64,000 nucleotides of DNA. Source: Adiantum capillus-veneris. Taxonomy: Eukaryota; Streptophyta; Polypodiopsida; Polypodiales; Pteridaceae. Positions 21,842 to 33,778 of the stretch are shown one piece after another. Where the stretch lies: NCBI GenBank assembly GCA_014529385.2, contig CM043952.1, positions 52,932,619 to 52,996,618 on the forward strand, in the 5' to 3' direction. The notes beneath the pieces were generated by a model that searched no databases, was not told where the DNA came from, and saw nothing but the letters and a program-made list of their open reading frames with translations. The first letter of the stretch is position 1. Every line of letters starts with the position of its first letter. The position numbers and the translations under genes were made by a program.

Positions 21842-23419
21842 TCTTTTTTTCTTCTTTTTTTTACAAAACTCACAATCCTAGTGATTATATTAGAATGTCG
21901 GAGAAAAATTACATACCAACCTCAAGCTCATGCCGAGGCTTGAGGAGCTAAACTTACATAGCAAGTCTGAACGACACGAGTTGCCCTGATCCAGTCATCC
22001 AAGTTGTTCCTTTTACCTATCACATATATAAGCTCCGCACTTTCTTGTACAATCACAGAGAACCTAGCTGCAAAGAGGTCGTTCTCAAAGACGCGGTAGT
22101 TCTTGACCTTCCAAATATTATAAAAAAAGAAAAATCCAACAATTTGGGTACAAACAAGAAGGGCAAGACTTTGAAACTGTTTCCCCCCTAGACATAGATC
22201 ATTCTTGAAGAACCCTATCTTCCATGTTCTTTGTATCCACTTGCACACCTTCCCCGCCATTCCTCTAATAGTCGGACACTCCATGAAAAGGTGTGCTAGG
22301 TCTTCACTAAGCCCCTGACGGATCAATTGCCCCGTGCTTGAATCTTGACGCCCGTCGGCAGGCAGGGCTCCCATTTGGGGGCCATTATGGCCCCCAAATG
22401 TTCATCGTGACCAAAGCCGATTGGGCTTCCAACCATTTTTTTCCCACTATTTGTTCAAGGAGGGAACCAATCATCTTTGTGCATGAGCTCTTTGATAGAT
22501 GTTCTTGGTGTGAGGTTGGAATAAGGGGCTACTTTTGGGCCATTTCCAAGCTTTCCACTCAAAAGTGGATTCCCAAATCAGCATCATACCATTGTTATCC
22601 ATGCCTTCAGCCGCTCTGCATACAAGTACCTTTTCCATGCCCTTCATAGTCATCTATAGAGTCAGAATATTTCCAACTCTTGTTGTTATCACCCCAAAAA
22701 TGGATCGGCCATTGGAGTCCTTTATTGTTTAGCCTTCTAGAAATTTCTCTCCATTACAAGTTCAGGCTAACTTCAACAGCTTTTGTCATCCAAAGGGACC
22801 AATGCCAGGTAGAGTTTTGAAAGTACCTCATTAATTGCTCTTATTCCAGAAATCGTGTTTCTCTGTTGCACTTTCGTACCAGCTCCCCCGTTGTGCCACA
22901 CATTTTCAGACTAGACCACACTAGAGCAAATAATTTGTCATGAACCTCGATCCTTTTCCATTGACCACCTCTAGAGTAGAGCATTAACTTGCTAATCATG
23001 TCCTTGGTCATGATAGCCCATGCATGTGCTTGTTTGGCTATAGAGACCACAAACTTGGCACAAAGAGCCTCAACATAGACTGCAGGATTGAGGATTTCGA
23101 GGCCACCCTGAGTAACTGGACAAGCTATATTTTCCCACTTTGCCCATTGCCATGGCGTCGAGGCTTTAGTGTTGTTCTTCCATAAAAATCTTTTCACAGG
23201 TTTCAAAAACTCCTTCCAATTACACTTGGAAATTCTAAGGAGAGGGCTAGTGAAGGCAATGTAAGGGAGCATAAATGAGTTGATCACTTTTATCCGACTT
23301 GGGAAGGGAAGCAATACAAACTCCGACTTCCTCATTTTATTTTGTATCTTCTCTAGAACCCACTGAAATCTTTGCTTTGTGAGTGACGTCCACCCCAAGG
23401 GTGCACCCAGATGTCAAAA
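21842..23419 (-). mobile_element. 5'-truncated L1-type LINE
   Basis: On the reverse strand it opens inside ORF2 at HLGAPLGWTSLTKQRFQWVL (about 23405), the L1 RT tail, continues with FPSRIKVINSFMLPYIAF and CPVTQGGLEILNP, and ends with a zinc-finger-RT-like HLFMECPTIRGMAGKVC (22280-22230). An A-rich tail (reverse strand) lies at about 21865-21842. The coding part is split by frameshifts between 22840 and 22374. It abuts the RT of the Ty3 element at about 23420. A clear target-site duplication was not found. Confidence 0.8.
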
Positions 23420-24175
23420 GATCCTCCCTTTATGCCATTTCTTGAGACAATGTGTCCTAAGATGCGGCCTTGTCTTACCATAAAAATGCACTTTTCTGGG
23501 TTGAGACAGATTCGATATGTTCTGCACTTCTCAAATACCTTTTGTAAATGGTCAATGTGTTCGTCACAAATAAAACAGTGGACACAGAGATCATCCATAT
23601 ATATTTTTAAGAATAGTCTTAGGTATTCTTTGGATGCATGAGTCATTAACCTTTGGAAGGTGGCTGGGGCATTGGTTAGGCCAAAAGACATAACTCTATA
23701 CGCATTTATTCCCCATTCTGTGGCAAATGCGGTTTTGTGTTGATCTTCTATTGCAATTGCCAATTGGTTATACCCGGAAAACCCATCCAGAAATGAATAG
23801 GCATGTTTCTCCGCTACCCTCTCAAGCACATGTTCTGTGATTGGCAAGGGATAATTATCCCTTATTGTTGCTTTGTTTACCTTTTTGAGGTTCACACCCA
23901 CACAACTTTCCGTTCTTTTTGGGGACAACCACAATGGGTGACACCCAATCTATATGCTCAATATCATAGATGAATTCGGCATCCTTTAGCTTAACAATCT
24001 CTTCTTTGATTCGTTTAGTGAATGTGTCATTATATGTGTAAGGACGTTGTTTGCTTGTTTTGACATCTGATTTTAACGGAATTGTATGTTGGCATATCGA
24101 TGGATCAACTCCCTTGAAGTCCTTGTAAGACCATGCAAACATATCTTTATACTTCTTGAGAAGCTGTGTTAGCAT
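23420..24175 (-). pseudogene. Reverse transcriptase, truncated
   Basis: 24175-23855 encodes KKYKDMFAWSYKDFKGVDP and DWVSPIVVVPKKNGK. After a frameshift near 23900, the other frame carries KVNKATIRDNYPLPITEHVL, FLDGFSGYNQL, FGLTNAPATFQRLM, the catalytic YMDDLCVH, and CIFMVRQGRILGHIVSRNGI. The RT is then cut off at about 23420 by the LINE. These blocks are more conventional than the Tat-like RT at 5102, so this is a separate Ty3 lineage. Confidence 0.85.
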
Positions 24176-24427
24176 TTCTTCTTTTTCAGGCTCTAAATCA
24201 ATTGTTATATAGACAGGCTGAAGCTCTTCGCCTGGCGCAGCGAGGTCAATTCGTTTTGCATTTTCCGGCCCATCGTAAGATTCCTAGTTTATTCTTTCCC
24301 TTATTGGTGATGTCATTATGATTTTTCAGTTTTGGATGGTGAATTTTCGATAGAGGGACGGTCCATCCATGTTTTCTTTTTTGGAATCCTCCTTACCTTC
24401 ACTTTCTACCTCAGTAGTCCGTACTTC

Positions 24428-25640
24428 TCATAACGTCCGTTTAAGTTCTTGGTATTTCTTTTTACGCTCCATTTTGGTCCACTCTGGATCTTTTCTCTTT
24501 TCACGTTTTGATTGTTGAGCTTTTCTTGAATTTGTTTCGGTTTTAGTTTTCCGTGCTTGTTTTATGTCCTCATGTGTCCTTATCCCTCGAACTCTTGAGA
24601 ATCTCCCTGATATTTTGTCTTTTACACAATCCTCTGCCTTGACTAGCGTTAGATAGTTCATTTTGTCTTTTATCATGGGCATCGGGTTTTCTCTAATCTT
24701 GTTTTCTACTCGTTTTTTTCTATAGCGTTCCTGGTGTTTAGGGTGTTGATTTGCAAAATCATAAAACTTGATATCTACGGTTGTTTTCCTACTCTCTCTT
24801 GAGCTGTCTGAACACTCGTTATCTGCATCGTTACTTAATTCCAGATGCTCAGAGAAGTCATAAAACTCTTCTTGTTCTGGTGAGTCTACATTCTCATCTC
24901 CTACTGGTACAAGGTTTACCATGTAATAGGGTAGCACATCATAGCCGTCTTTATCACAAAATTTTGTCGTTGGACTATCTGTAATGGTACAGACGTCCAA
25001 CGCTGCTAGTATGTGTTCCCATTCCATAGGTTCTAATGCATCTTTGAAGAAAGGTTCCGGAATATAATCCTGGTCTTCAATACCTCTTTCTAAGATGCAT
25101 TCCTCTCTTTTCAAGTTCCCACAATGTGAAGCTCCACACATCCATAGCTCTTTTTTCTGCCCTAACCATGCTGGGAGTTCGGACTCTGCCAACGTAGCCG
25201 AATCAAACTCTTCCACTAGTGTCTGGTTCACATCTTTGTAATTATGGTCTTCTAGGTATATTTTGGTTGTAGTCTCCCCACGCCTGAGGTATATGTGGTC
25301 ATAACCCCAATCCTGTACCATCTTTAAATTTCTCATGAACGGTCTTCCCAAGATGATTTCGTAATTGTTCTTTTTGCCAAAATAAACTATTGCAAATGTA
25401 TGCTCAATACTCGATTCCGCAAGAGGTGACAATTACTTTCTTCTAAAAGTCCTAGAGGCTTTTCCATGAACCCATCTGCCAGTTGTAATTACATTCTTGT
25501 TGCTCTCAAAGCCGGTTTTTTCCATTTTTTCCAGATTTCTTTGGTGACGATAGCGACTCCCGCTCCACTGTCGAGAATAGCATACTACTCCCTAGAATTC
25601 TACCGGTAGTGTGGTATTTCCATCTTCTCCCTCACAATAT
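24428..25640 (-). pseudogene. Retropepsin and downstream linker domain
   Basis: The protease motif reads YAILDSGAGVAI, with D-S-G at 25572-25564, in a frame interrupted near 25590 and 25440. The 25432-24428 frame encodes IILGRPFMRNLKMVQDWGYD, then an acidic stretch with CGASHCGNLKREECILERGI and TKFCDKDGYDVLPYY, then a lysine-rich end. It aligns with 12145-11444. The protease would mature the polyprotein. The long acidic/basic linker before RT is shared by both elements and is not a domain I can name. Confidence 0.65.
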
Positions 25641-26815
25641 TCTCCAACCTTGTTTAAATGTACAGGCCTAGTGTTCAGTTGAGGCTTGTCCATTTCTCTG
25701 ATCCCTTCTTGAATCCTCGAGGTAGGGTCTTTTACTTCAAATTTTTCTAAGCATTTGCCTACGGTGGTCCACATGTTTGGTCGTAACCTCAGGAGTTTGG
25801 CTAACGTGATTGTGCATGCCACAGGGGTGGACAATAACTCAATCAACCCTTGTGAATCCATTACTCTGTTGGAAGAAAGTCTTTGAGATGGTATTGCTCT
25901 CACTTCAGACTTAGCTTCATACTCCCCTAGGTAAGAGGGTAGAGTTTTTAGCGAGTCAGGTTGGCTGTGCCCTAAGCTAATTGACCCCTGGTCCCCCTTG
26001 TGAATGCATATCAAAGTTCATTTGTGATCTTGCCTCAAATTCTTCAATGGGAGGTAAGATCTCATTTTTCTCGTTCTCAGCACGATTTAGTTGGTAATTT
26101 ACCCCATTAGCTTCATTTGCTTCCCGGATTTGATTCCACGGGTCATCTAAACTGTCACACTCTTTACCCATCCCCGCCGATGTTTTGAGTTCGAAATCAT
26201 CAAATGTCTCATCTGTTGTATTTGACACTATGATACCCGCTTAGACACTGAGACAATTGTGAGTACCTCCTTTTTGTCTGCTTGTTTCTCTAGAGTTGGC
26301 GTGATAGGGGTTGGAGCTGGCACCTCGTGCCAATTTGCAAGTTTACTACGTGGGTTTTCTATCAAATATTGGGTTGTTTCAATCATCTTTCGACACATTT
26401 TCAACTTCTGTTTTTCTAGTTCCACATATGAATAAGTCATCCATCTTTGTTCTTGGTTTTGGTTGTTTTTGAGTTTAGCTTCGTATGCTTTTCAAAGTGC
26501 GTCAAACTGCTCATTTACTTTTTCTACCAGTACTGATCCTCCGATCCTGCACTTTTGGGTTCCACTATTTCCTTGGGCCGTATGGTTGCAGCAGTGTGTA
26601 AACTTCAACTAGTTAGATCCTCTAATCACTCCAATCTATCCTTTGTGTGTTTTAGCTCCTCGGATAGAGCCGTTTGCTCTCGTTCCTTCCTGGCTTTCAT
26701 ACAAGACTTTCTAGTTTTCCAAGTGCTTCGTTGATTTTTCATTTCTGCAATAGGGACATCGATCTTTGGCTCTTCAATTATGCGTTCCTTTGTTCTTCTT
26801 TGAACTTGTACCCGT
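25592..26815 (-). pseudogene. Gag-protease connector, part after the nested insertion
   Basis: Frames 26440-26228, 26228-25977 and 26014-25592 encode a hydrophilic connector between gag and protease, including TLEKQADKKE and GEYCEGEDGNTTLP just before the protease. The region matches 13117-12380 in the sister element. Upstream, 26815-26650 carries the resumed gag frame beginning at the insertion site (VQRRTKERIIEEP type), with coiled-coil character (SEELKHTKD). Confidence 0.55.
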
Positions 26816-27225
26816 TGTCAAGAAATTTGCGGTCTTGCCAGGAAAGCACCGGGCTTATGGCTGTGAGAGTTTGTGAGAGAACTCAACAAAAACTATATGA
26901 AGGAGTTAAACCATAGATACCATGAAGACTAGGGTTTGGAAAGAAGTGCAATCAAAGAAGGTTCACTCTTTCTCTCTTGCACTCGCACACACAAAGAAAG
27001 AACACAAAAGAAAATGTCAAAACAATACGAAAATGAAAACATCAAGGCTATGGTCATATCGTATCATGGGTAATATGAAAGGGTTAATAGATGAGTTAAT
27101 GGCATTCAATCTTGGCTGACCAAATAGGCTACGAATTGTTCTTTAGAATTGTAGTTTTGTGCTTACCATAATATATATATTTAGTCTTGTGATTGGGATT
27201 AATTGTGTGTACAAATCCTCTTGGT

Positions 27226-27444
27226 TCATAGCAAGATAACTACGCTTACGTAAAAAGAAAAGTTATAGTCTATGAGAGGTAGTATGATGGGATCCGGTGA
27301 TAGAAGTATTTCATTGAGCCTTTCTGGGCCAAAGAGAAACACTATACGTTGTTGAAAGTGTATTTTTCGGCTAATCCATACGTTAATTCTAATAGATCGT
27401 ACAGAGTGAAAGCGATAGAAATAATCATCATGTGGGTTATTCAT
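27226..27444 (-). CDS. Leader peptide inside the LTR
   Basis: 72 residues starting MNNPHDDYFYRFHSV, with a stop just upstream of the ATG. Residues SIRINVWISRKIHFQQ through FGPERL align without gaps to the forward-strand peptide at 2652-2870 (about 54 percent identity over 56 residues). The copies in the other LTR, at about 31800-31987 and 32160-32345, both lack one G in the GATGGGATCC run, which shifts the frame. It lies in the last third of the LTR in the transcribed sense, so it may be in the 5' leader. No function recognised. Confidence 0.5.
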   Translation of the reverse strand: MNNPHDDYFYRFHSVRSIRINVWISRKIHFQQRIVFLFGPERLNEILLSPDPIILPLIDYNFSFYVSVVILL

Positions 27445-27642
27445 CTAGGATAGTATGTAAGAAATGTAGATATGAGAGAAGTGAAGAGATCAGAAGTTTC
27501 CCTCCCAAGCCCTATTCTTGCCCGTAGGCAATAAGGATACTGCGGGGAGAGATGTACCTGTAGAAAAGAGAACTTAGAATTTGCAGAGAGGATGAATTAC
27601 TAAGAATGAGAGAGGTAGGTTTGGTTAAGGAGATGAGATTAG

Positions 27643-27777
<135 letters not shown>

Positions 27778-28947
27778 GATTAGAGATGAAAAAAGAAACA
27801 ACAAGAAATCAAGAAAACATCAATGTAGAACACATCTTACTTGACAAACCCTTCGGCACCATTATTGATGGAGAGAAGAAGAGGGGAGCACTCCACTTTG
27901 ATTGATACGCCAAGTACAACACCTTCTTTGATTATAGTTGATCTTCCAAGGATAGCGTACAAGAATGGCTAGTCTTCCTTTAAGAGAAAGTGTAGGCTTG
28001 GGCTTATGTTAATGGGGCTAAGTACAATTAGGCATTACTACTGACTCCCTCAAGAATTCCTCTCATCAATGGCTTGAATGCTTGAGTTCCTTTTCAAGGA
28101 AGAAGAGGTCCCCTTTTATAGGTGAAGGGAACCCCCAAGGGTTTATACAAGAAGAGAGGAGCCAGTGTGAATAGGAATTGGAAAAGTTGAAAATGAGATG
28201 TCCCTGCATGATGTGGGCAGACTGAGGTCCAGTATTTTGATCATATCTCCTCAACCGTGGCTCCAAATAAAAAAGTAAAAATATGGGCAGAAACTTCAGC
28301 TCATTAGCTACGATTTTCATTTTAAAATCATTTTCCAATTCGGATTGGAACCTTGTGTAAAAAATTCATCAAAATAGGGTCCATTTCTGGCAGCAAAAGT
28401 CTTCCCGTGGTCCCCTTAGCATAGACTTTCATTTAATTCCAAAGGACACCTCATGCCATATGAAAGCATGACATTGCTCCTTGACAAAGTTTTATAATTA
28501 TGCTTGCAATAATGCATTAAAATAAGTGTATCTTTGAAATCATGCCACCTAGTGTCCCACTAGGATATGATTCCCTCCTAGTAGCTATTTAAAAAGAAAT
28601 ATAAGAAAAATATAAAAAATACATAGAATATATATATATATTGGAGTTTACCCTAGATATAGGATCTAGCTAGGGTGTGAGATGATAATGAGATAGTAGA
28701 AATAAAGAATCAATGTTTTTTGCCCCAAGTTAAAGAGGCGGAGCTATTGATGCTTTTCCCATAGTATTTTCTGCTGGTAAAGTAAGAATAGGTTACCCTT
28801 GAGAAAAATAATAGGATGAGATAGAAGGCTTATTATTATACTTAAATATGCATATGTACATTATAGGAAAGATAATTATGTATCTAAAAAATTACAAGAT
28901 AACTCTTGTAGCATGCGTTCCCACTATGTACGTGTCACAGCACGACA

Positions 28948-28960
28948 TCCACCCCCTCTA
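28948..28960 (-). promoter_or_regulatory. Polypurine tract
   Basis: Reverse strand AGAGGGGGTGGA directly abuts TGTCG of the 3' LTR. This fixes the element's orientation on the reverse strand. Confidence 0.85.
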
Positions 28961-29037
28961 AACTTGCACATCCTCCGGCATGTGCCAACCTCATGGTAAC
29001 TTGTGAAAGCAATTGTATCCCCTGTCATCCCATGACC

Positions 29038-31317
29038 TCATCCAGGATCATATGGATAACTCAAAAACTTGTATTGTACTAAGCATTGAGATTCTCTGCA
29101 TCTTTTAATTCCTCTCGGATCAGAAGAAATTGTTATATACATCTGTTTCCAAAACATTTGTAACAAATCTCCATTATGGGCAAAATCTTCATGAAGTAGA
29201 GACATAAGTTCCTCATCCTCCTCTTCAGAAAACACTTCCAGGCTTCCGGTAATATACTTGAAAGATTTTTGAAACTGCACTTTAACCTTCTTACCAACCT
29301 CTAAATCCATATGTACCTCTTTCGCATAGAAGTCTGAATCTGCATCTTCATTCTCAAAAGAATCCTCTAGATAGCCTTTCTCAACATCGAGAGAAACCTC
29401 AGAAATATGCATGGTAAACCTCTCATCAATTCTCTCACCTTTTACCAAATACCTCTCCAGCTTTACATCATAAAACTTTGCATACCTCTCAAATATGGTG
29501 TTTAATTCCCTCTCCAAATCATCCTGGTAGGTATGCTCCCGGTCACTTGTAACCGACTGCTCAAAAACCTCCTTGGAGTTAGTCTCTGACACAATATCTT
29601 CACCCCTTCTTCCTTTTTGACCCATCGCTAAATTATCTTCAACTGAATCATGTCTCCACTTATATAGGGAGAACACTTCTTCATTACATGACTCTGGTGT
29701 CAGCATAGAGCTAGCATCCTCTTCTTGCTTCAAGGCATCACCATGTATACCCTTCCTATCCATAGCAGATAGATGCTCACAAACCTGCTTGCAATTTATA
29801 CCCTGTGACACAAGACCTAAATCCCTTTTATGCCTCAGATATTGTTTGCATACCTGCAGGCAACCCTGTATAGTAGGCACTTTATGGCAAGCATCTTTAT
29901 TTGCATCTTCACACAGATAAGAAATATCACCCCAATCACAGACCATATCCCAAGAGGTTTCTTGCTCTTCTACTCTATCCTCTGATGTCACTTCAACCTG
30001 TATAGCATAACCAAACACTTCTCTATCTTTGATTTGTGAATCTTGAAGATTCATAGCTTTATCTGCAGAACCCCAATCCTCATGCAGAGAATCTACATCT
30101 GTCATTCCTTCCTCTACCATGGAATTGTGAAAGCTTGCTGCATCTAGCTCTAAATAAGGCACAATTTCATGAGTCATCTGCATCACATCTGCTACCCCAT
30201 ATATACAAGACATACATATTACTCTGTCAATGCACTCCTCTTCTTCCACCTCGTCTAGCTGAGGTACTTCACAATCCGCAATGCTACTAGCAGAGCTATA
30301 CTCACAAAGAAAGATATTTTCAGTCACCCCCTCTAAATTAGCACTTTCGCAGATAGGCATATCCATTTGGGTAGTACCGCATGCATCAAACTCGCATAGG
30401 AAAGCATTGATAATGACTTCTTCATCTTGGTATATGTCTTCAACATAGGCATCCGGCTCTTCTAAACTTGGTAAAAGTTCCTGGATCTGCTCAAAAGTAG
30501 ATTGTAGCACATCACTAATATAGCCGTCTTCCACATGTTTTCCCTTCACATCCTCTATCAAAACCATAGCATCCTCATCCTTGTATATACACTCATGTGC
30601 ATCTTCAAACGAATCAAAAGGAGCGTCCAAATCATCTATCATAGTCGAGGAGTTTGCATCATCCTCTAAGTCACTTTGAGCCATTTCAAGTGCTTGGATA
30701 GCATCATGAGAGTCATTATCTTGAGATACGAAGGTTACAAGACCCAAACGTGCATAAATAGCTTCCACTATGTCTGCTTCATCTACATACAATAAATTTG
30801 CATCTTCCACTATGTCTGCTTCATCTACATACAATAAATTTGCATCTTGCAAAAGATATGCATCTATTACTGCTTCTAAATTAGCATGTATGGATGTGTT
30901 GACACTTGCATGACTTACAGGAGACACCAACTCTAGCTGGTCACATCCACTTCCACTCTGCTCCATCTCTTGGTCTTGATGTTCCAAGCATACCTGTGTT
31001 ATAGCTGTAGAAAACTCACCCCAATTGCTTGCATATACACTTGCATAGTCTTGAACTTGGTGCTTGAAATCATCACTCACAAGTTCAACAAATCCTGCAA
31101 TCATCCGAGCTTCTGGAATTGCTTGAAGCCTCATCTCTGTCACATAGCACTCAAGATATTCTTCTGGATCATAGCCTTCGAATATATTAAGCTCATTATA
31201 TACGGATTGCATAGCGCTTTCAATCGCTTTTTGAATCCGGTCTTCTTCTTCAAGCCATTTGCATCTGTCTTCAAGCTCTTTCATTTCAGCATATAGCTGC
31301 TCCACTTTGCTAACCAT
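29038..31317 (-). CDS. Gag-like acidic protein, 759 residues
   Basis: The only gene of the nested element. It fills the internal region: ATG is 24 bases after the primer site and the TGA is about 80 bases before the polypurine tract. Residues 1-45 form a coiled coil (VEQLYAEMKELEDRCKWLEE). About 45-110 resemble a Ty3 gag N-terminus (FEGYDPEEYLECYVTEMRLQ, then NWGEFSTAITQ). The rest is strongly acidic, with many D/E clusters, a tandem 16-residue repeat (DANLLYVDEADIVE) made by a 48-bp duplication near 30770-30860, and scattered Cys. No zinc knuckle, protease or RT motif is present. The frame has no stops although neighbours are full of them. A basic C-terminus, usual for Gag, is absent, so the RNA-binding route is unclear. 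Confidence 0.8.
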   Translation of the reverse strand: MVSKVEQLYAEMKELEDRCKWLEEEDRIQKAIESAMQSVYNELNIFEGYDPEEYLECYVTEMRLQAIPEARMIAGFVELVSDDFKHQVQDYASVYASNWGEFSTAITQVCLEHQDQEMEQSGSGCDQLELVSPVSHASVNTSIHANLEAVIDAYLLQDANLLYVDEADIVEDANLLYVDEADIVEAIYARLGLVTFVSQDNDSHDAIQALEMAQSDLEDDANSSTMIDDLDAPFDSFEDAHECIYKDEDAMVLIEDVKGKHVEDGYISDVLQSTFEQIQELLPSLEEPDAYVEDIYQDEEVIINAFLCEFDACGTTQMDMPICESANLEGVTENIFLCEYSSASSIADCEVPQLDEVEEEECIDRVICMSCIYGVADVMQMTHEIVPYLELDAASFHNSMVEEGMTDVDSLHEDWGSADKAMNLQDSQIKDREVFGYAIQVEVTSEDRVEEQETSWDMVCDWGDISYLCEDANKDACHKVPTIQGCLQVCKQYLRHKRDLGLVSQGINCKQVCEHLSAMDRKGIHGDALKQEEDASSMLTPESCNEEVFSLYKWRHDSVEDNLAMGQKGRRGEDIVSETNSKEVFEQSVTSDREHTYQDDLERELNTIFERYAKFYDVKLERYLVKGERIDERFTMHISEVSLDVEKGYLEDSFENEDADSDFYAKEVHMDLEVGKKVKVQFQKSFKYITGSLEVFSEEEDEELMSLLHEDFAHNGDLLQMFWKQMYITISSDPRGIKRCRESQCLVQYKFLSYPYDPG

Positions 31318-31341
31318 CTGTATGTACTCTCACCCCAGCTT

Positions 31342-31360
31342 GTTCACGTCGGGTTCACCA
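31342..31360 (-). promoter_or_regulatory. Primer-binding site, tRNA-Trp type
   Basis: Reverse strand TGGTGAACCCGACGTGAAC, six bases after the 5' LTR end. It is complementary to the 3' end of plant cytosolic tRNA-Trp as I recall it (TTCACGTCGGGTTCACCA). This differs from the tRNA-Asp-like sites of the Ty3 elements here. Confidence 0.7.
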
Positions 31361-31366
31361 AAAATA

Positions 31367-32550
31367 TGTCGAGAAATTTGTGGTCTTGCCAGGAAAGCAC
31401 CGGGCTTATGGCTATGAGAGTTTGTGAGAGAACTCAACAAAAACTATATGAAGGAGTTAAACCATAGATGCCATGAAGACTAGGGTTTGGAAAGAAGTGC
31501 AATCAAAGAAGATTCGCTCTTTCTCTCTTGCACTCACACACACAAAGAAAGAACACAAAAGAGAATGTCAAAACAATACGAAAATGAAAACATCAAGGCT
31601 ATGGTCATATCGTATCATAGGTAATATGAAAGGGTTAATAGATGAGTTAATGGCATTCAATCTTGGCTAACCAAATAGGCTACGAATTGTTCTTTGGAAT
31701 TGTAGTTTTGTGCTTAACATCATATATATTTTTTGTCTTGTGATTGGGATTAATTGTGTGTACAAATCCTCTTGGTTCATAGCAAGATAACTACGCTTAC
31801 GTAAAAAGAAAAGTTATAGTCTATGAGAGGTAGTATGATGGATCCGGTGATAGAAGTATTTCATTGAGCCTTTTTGGGCCAAAGAGGAACACTATACGTT
31901 GTTGAAAGTGTATTTTTCGGCTAATCCATACGTTAATTCTAATAGATCGTACAGAGTGAAAGCGATAGAAATGATCATCATGTGGGTTATTCATCTAAGA
32001 TAGTATGTAAGAAATGTAGATATGAGAGAAGTGAAGAGATCAGAAGTTTCCCTCCCAAGCCCTATTCTTGCCCGTAGGCAATAAGGATACTGCGGGGAGA
32101 GATGTACCTGTAGAAAAGAGAACCTAGAATTTGCAGAGAGCAAGATAACTACGCTTACGTAAAAAGAAAAGTTATAGTCTATGAGAGGTAGTATGATGGA
32201 TCCGGTGATAGAAGTATTTCATTGAGCCTTTTTGGGCCAAAGAGGAACACTATACGTTGTTGAAAGTGTATTTTTCGGCTAATCCATACGTTAATTCTAA
32301 TAGATCGTACAGAGTGAAAGCGATAGAAATGATCATCATGTGAGTTATTCATCTAGGATAGTATGTAAGAAATGTAGATATGAGAGAAGTGAAGAGATCA
32401 GAAGTTTCCCTCCCAAGCCCTATTCTTGCCCGTAGGCAATAAGGATACTGCGGGGAGAGATGTACCTGTAGAAAAGAGAACCTAGAATTTGCAGAGAGGA
32501 TGAATTACTAAGAATGAGAGAGGTAGGTTTGGTTAAGGAGATGAGATTAG

Positions 32551-32606
<56 letters not shown>

Positions 32607-33778
32607 GATTAGAGATGAAAAAAGAAACAACAAGAAATCAAGAAAACATCAATGTAGAACACATCTTACTTGACAAACCCTTCGGCACCATTATTGATGG
32701 AGAGAAGAAGAGGGGAGCACTCCACTTTGATTGATACGCCAAGTACAACACCTTCTTTGATTATAGTTGATCTTCCAAGGATAGCGTACAAGAATGGCTA
32801 GTCTTCCTTTAAGAGAAAGTGTAGGCTTGGGCTTATGTTAATGGGGCTAAGTACAATTAGGCATTACTACTGACTCCCTCAAGAATTCCTCTCATCAATG
32901 GCTTGAATGCTTGAGTTCCTTTTCAAGGAAGAAGAGGTCCCCTTTTATAGGTGAAGGGAACCCCCAAGGGTTTATACAAGAAGAGAGGAGCCAGTGTGAA
33001 TAGGAATTGGAAAAGTTGAAAATGAGATGTCCCTGCATGATGTGGGCAGACTGGGGTCCAGTATTTTGATCATATCTCCTCAACCGTAGCTCCAAATAAA
33101 AAAGTAAAAATATGGGCAGAAACTTCAGCTCATTAGCTACGATTTTCATTTTAAAATCATTTTCCAATTCGGATTGGAACCTTGTGTAAAAAATTCATCA
33201 AAATAGGGTCCATTTCTGGCAGCAAAAGTCTTCCCGTGGTCCCCTTAGCATAGACTTTCATTTAATTCCAAAGGACACCTCATGCCATATGAAAGCATGA
33301 CATTGCTCCTTGACAAAGTTTTATAATCATGCTTGCAATAATGCATTAAAATAAGTGTATCTTTGAAATCATGCCACCTAGTGTCCCACTAGGATATGAT
33401 TCCCTCCTAGTAGCTATTTAAAAAGAAATATAAGAAAAATATAAAAAATACATAGAATATATATATATATATTGGAGTTTACCCTAGATATAGGATCTAG
33501 CTAGGGTGTGAGATAATAATGAGATAGTAGAAATAAAGAATCAATGCTTTTTGCCCCAAGTTAAAGAGGCGGAGCTATTGATGCTTTTCCCATAGTATTT
33601 TCTGCTGGTAAAGTAAGAATAGGTTACCCTTGAGAAAAATAATAGGATGAGATAGAAAGCTTATTATTATACTTAAATATGCATATGTACATTATAGGAA
33701 AGATAATTATGTATCTAAAAAATTACAAGATAACTCTTGTAGCATGCGTTCCCACTATGTACGTGTCACATCACGACA
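31367..33778 (-). repeat. 5' LTR of the nested element
   Basis: 2412 bp, begins (plus strand) TGTCGAGAAATT and ends TCACGACA. It contains a 358-bp tandem duplication (31781-32138 and 32139-about 32496) absent from the other LTR, which explains most of the length difference together with the shorter AT tract. Confidence 0.9.
31781..32496. repeat. 358-bp tandem duplication in the 5' LTR
   Basis: AGCAAGATAACTACGCTTAC begins both units, offset 358 bp. The second unit differs by a few bases (for example GTGAGTTATT against GTGGGTTATT), so the duplication is recent. The junction reads GCAGAGAGCAAG, sharing AGCAAG or GAG microhomology. Confidence 0.9.

Noticed and set aside
26922-27119. 65-codon ORF kept in both LTRs (also 31473-31670), and the 28066-28338/32895-33167 pair
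   Set aside because: The LTRs are nearly identical copies, so shared openness is not independent evidence of selection, and there is no homologue in another element.
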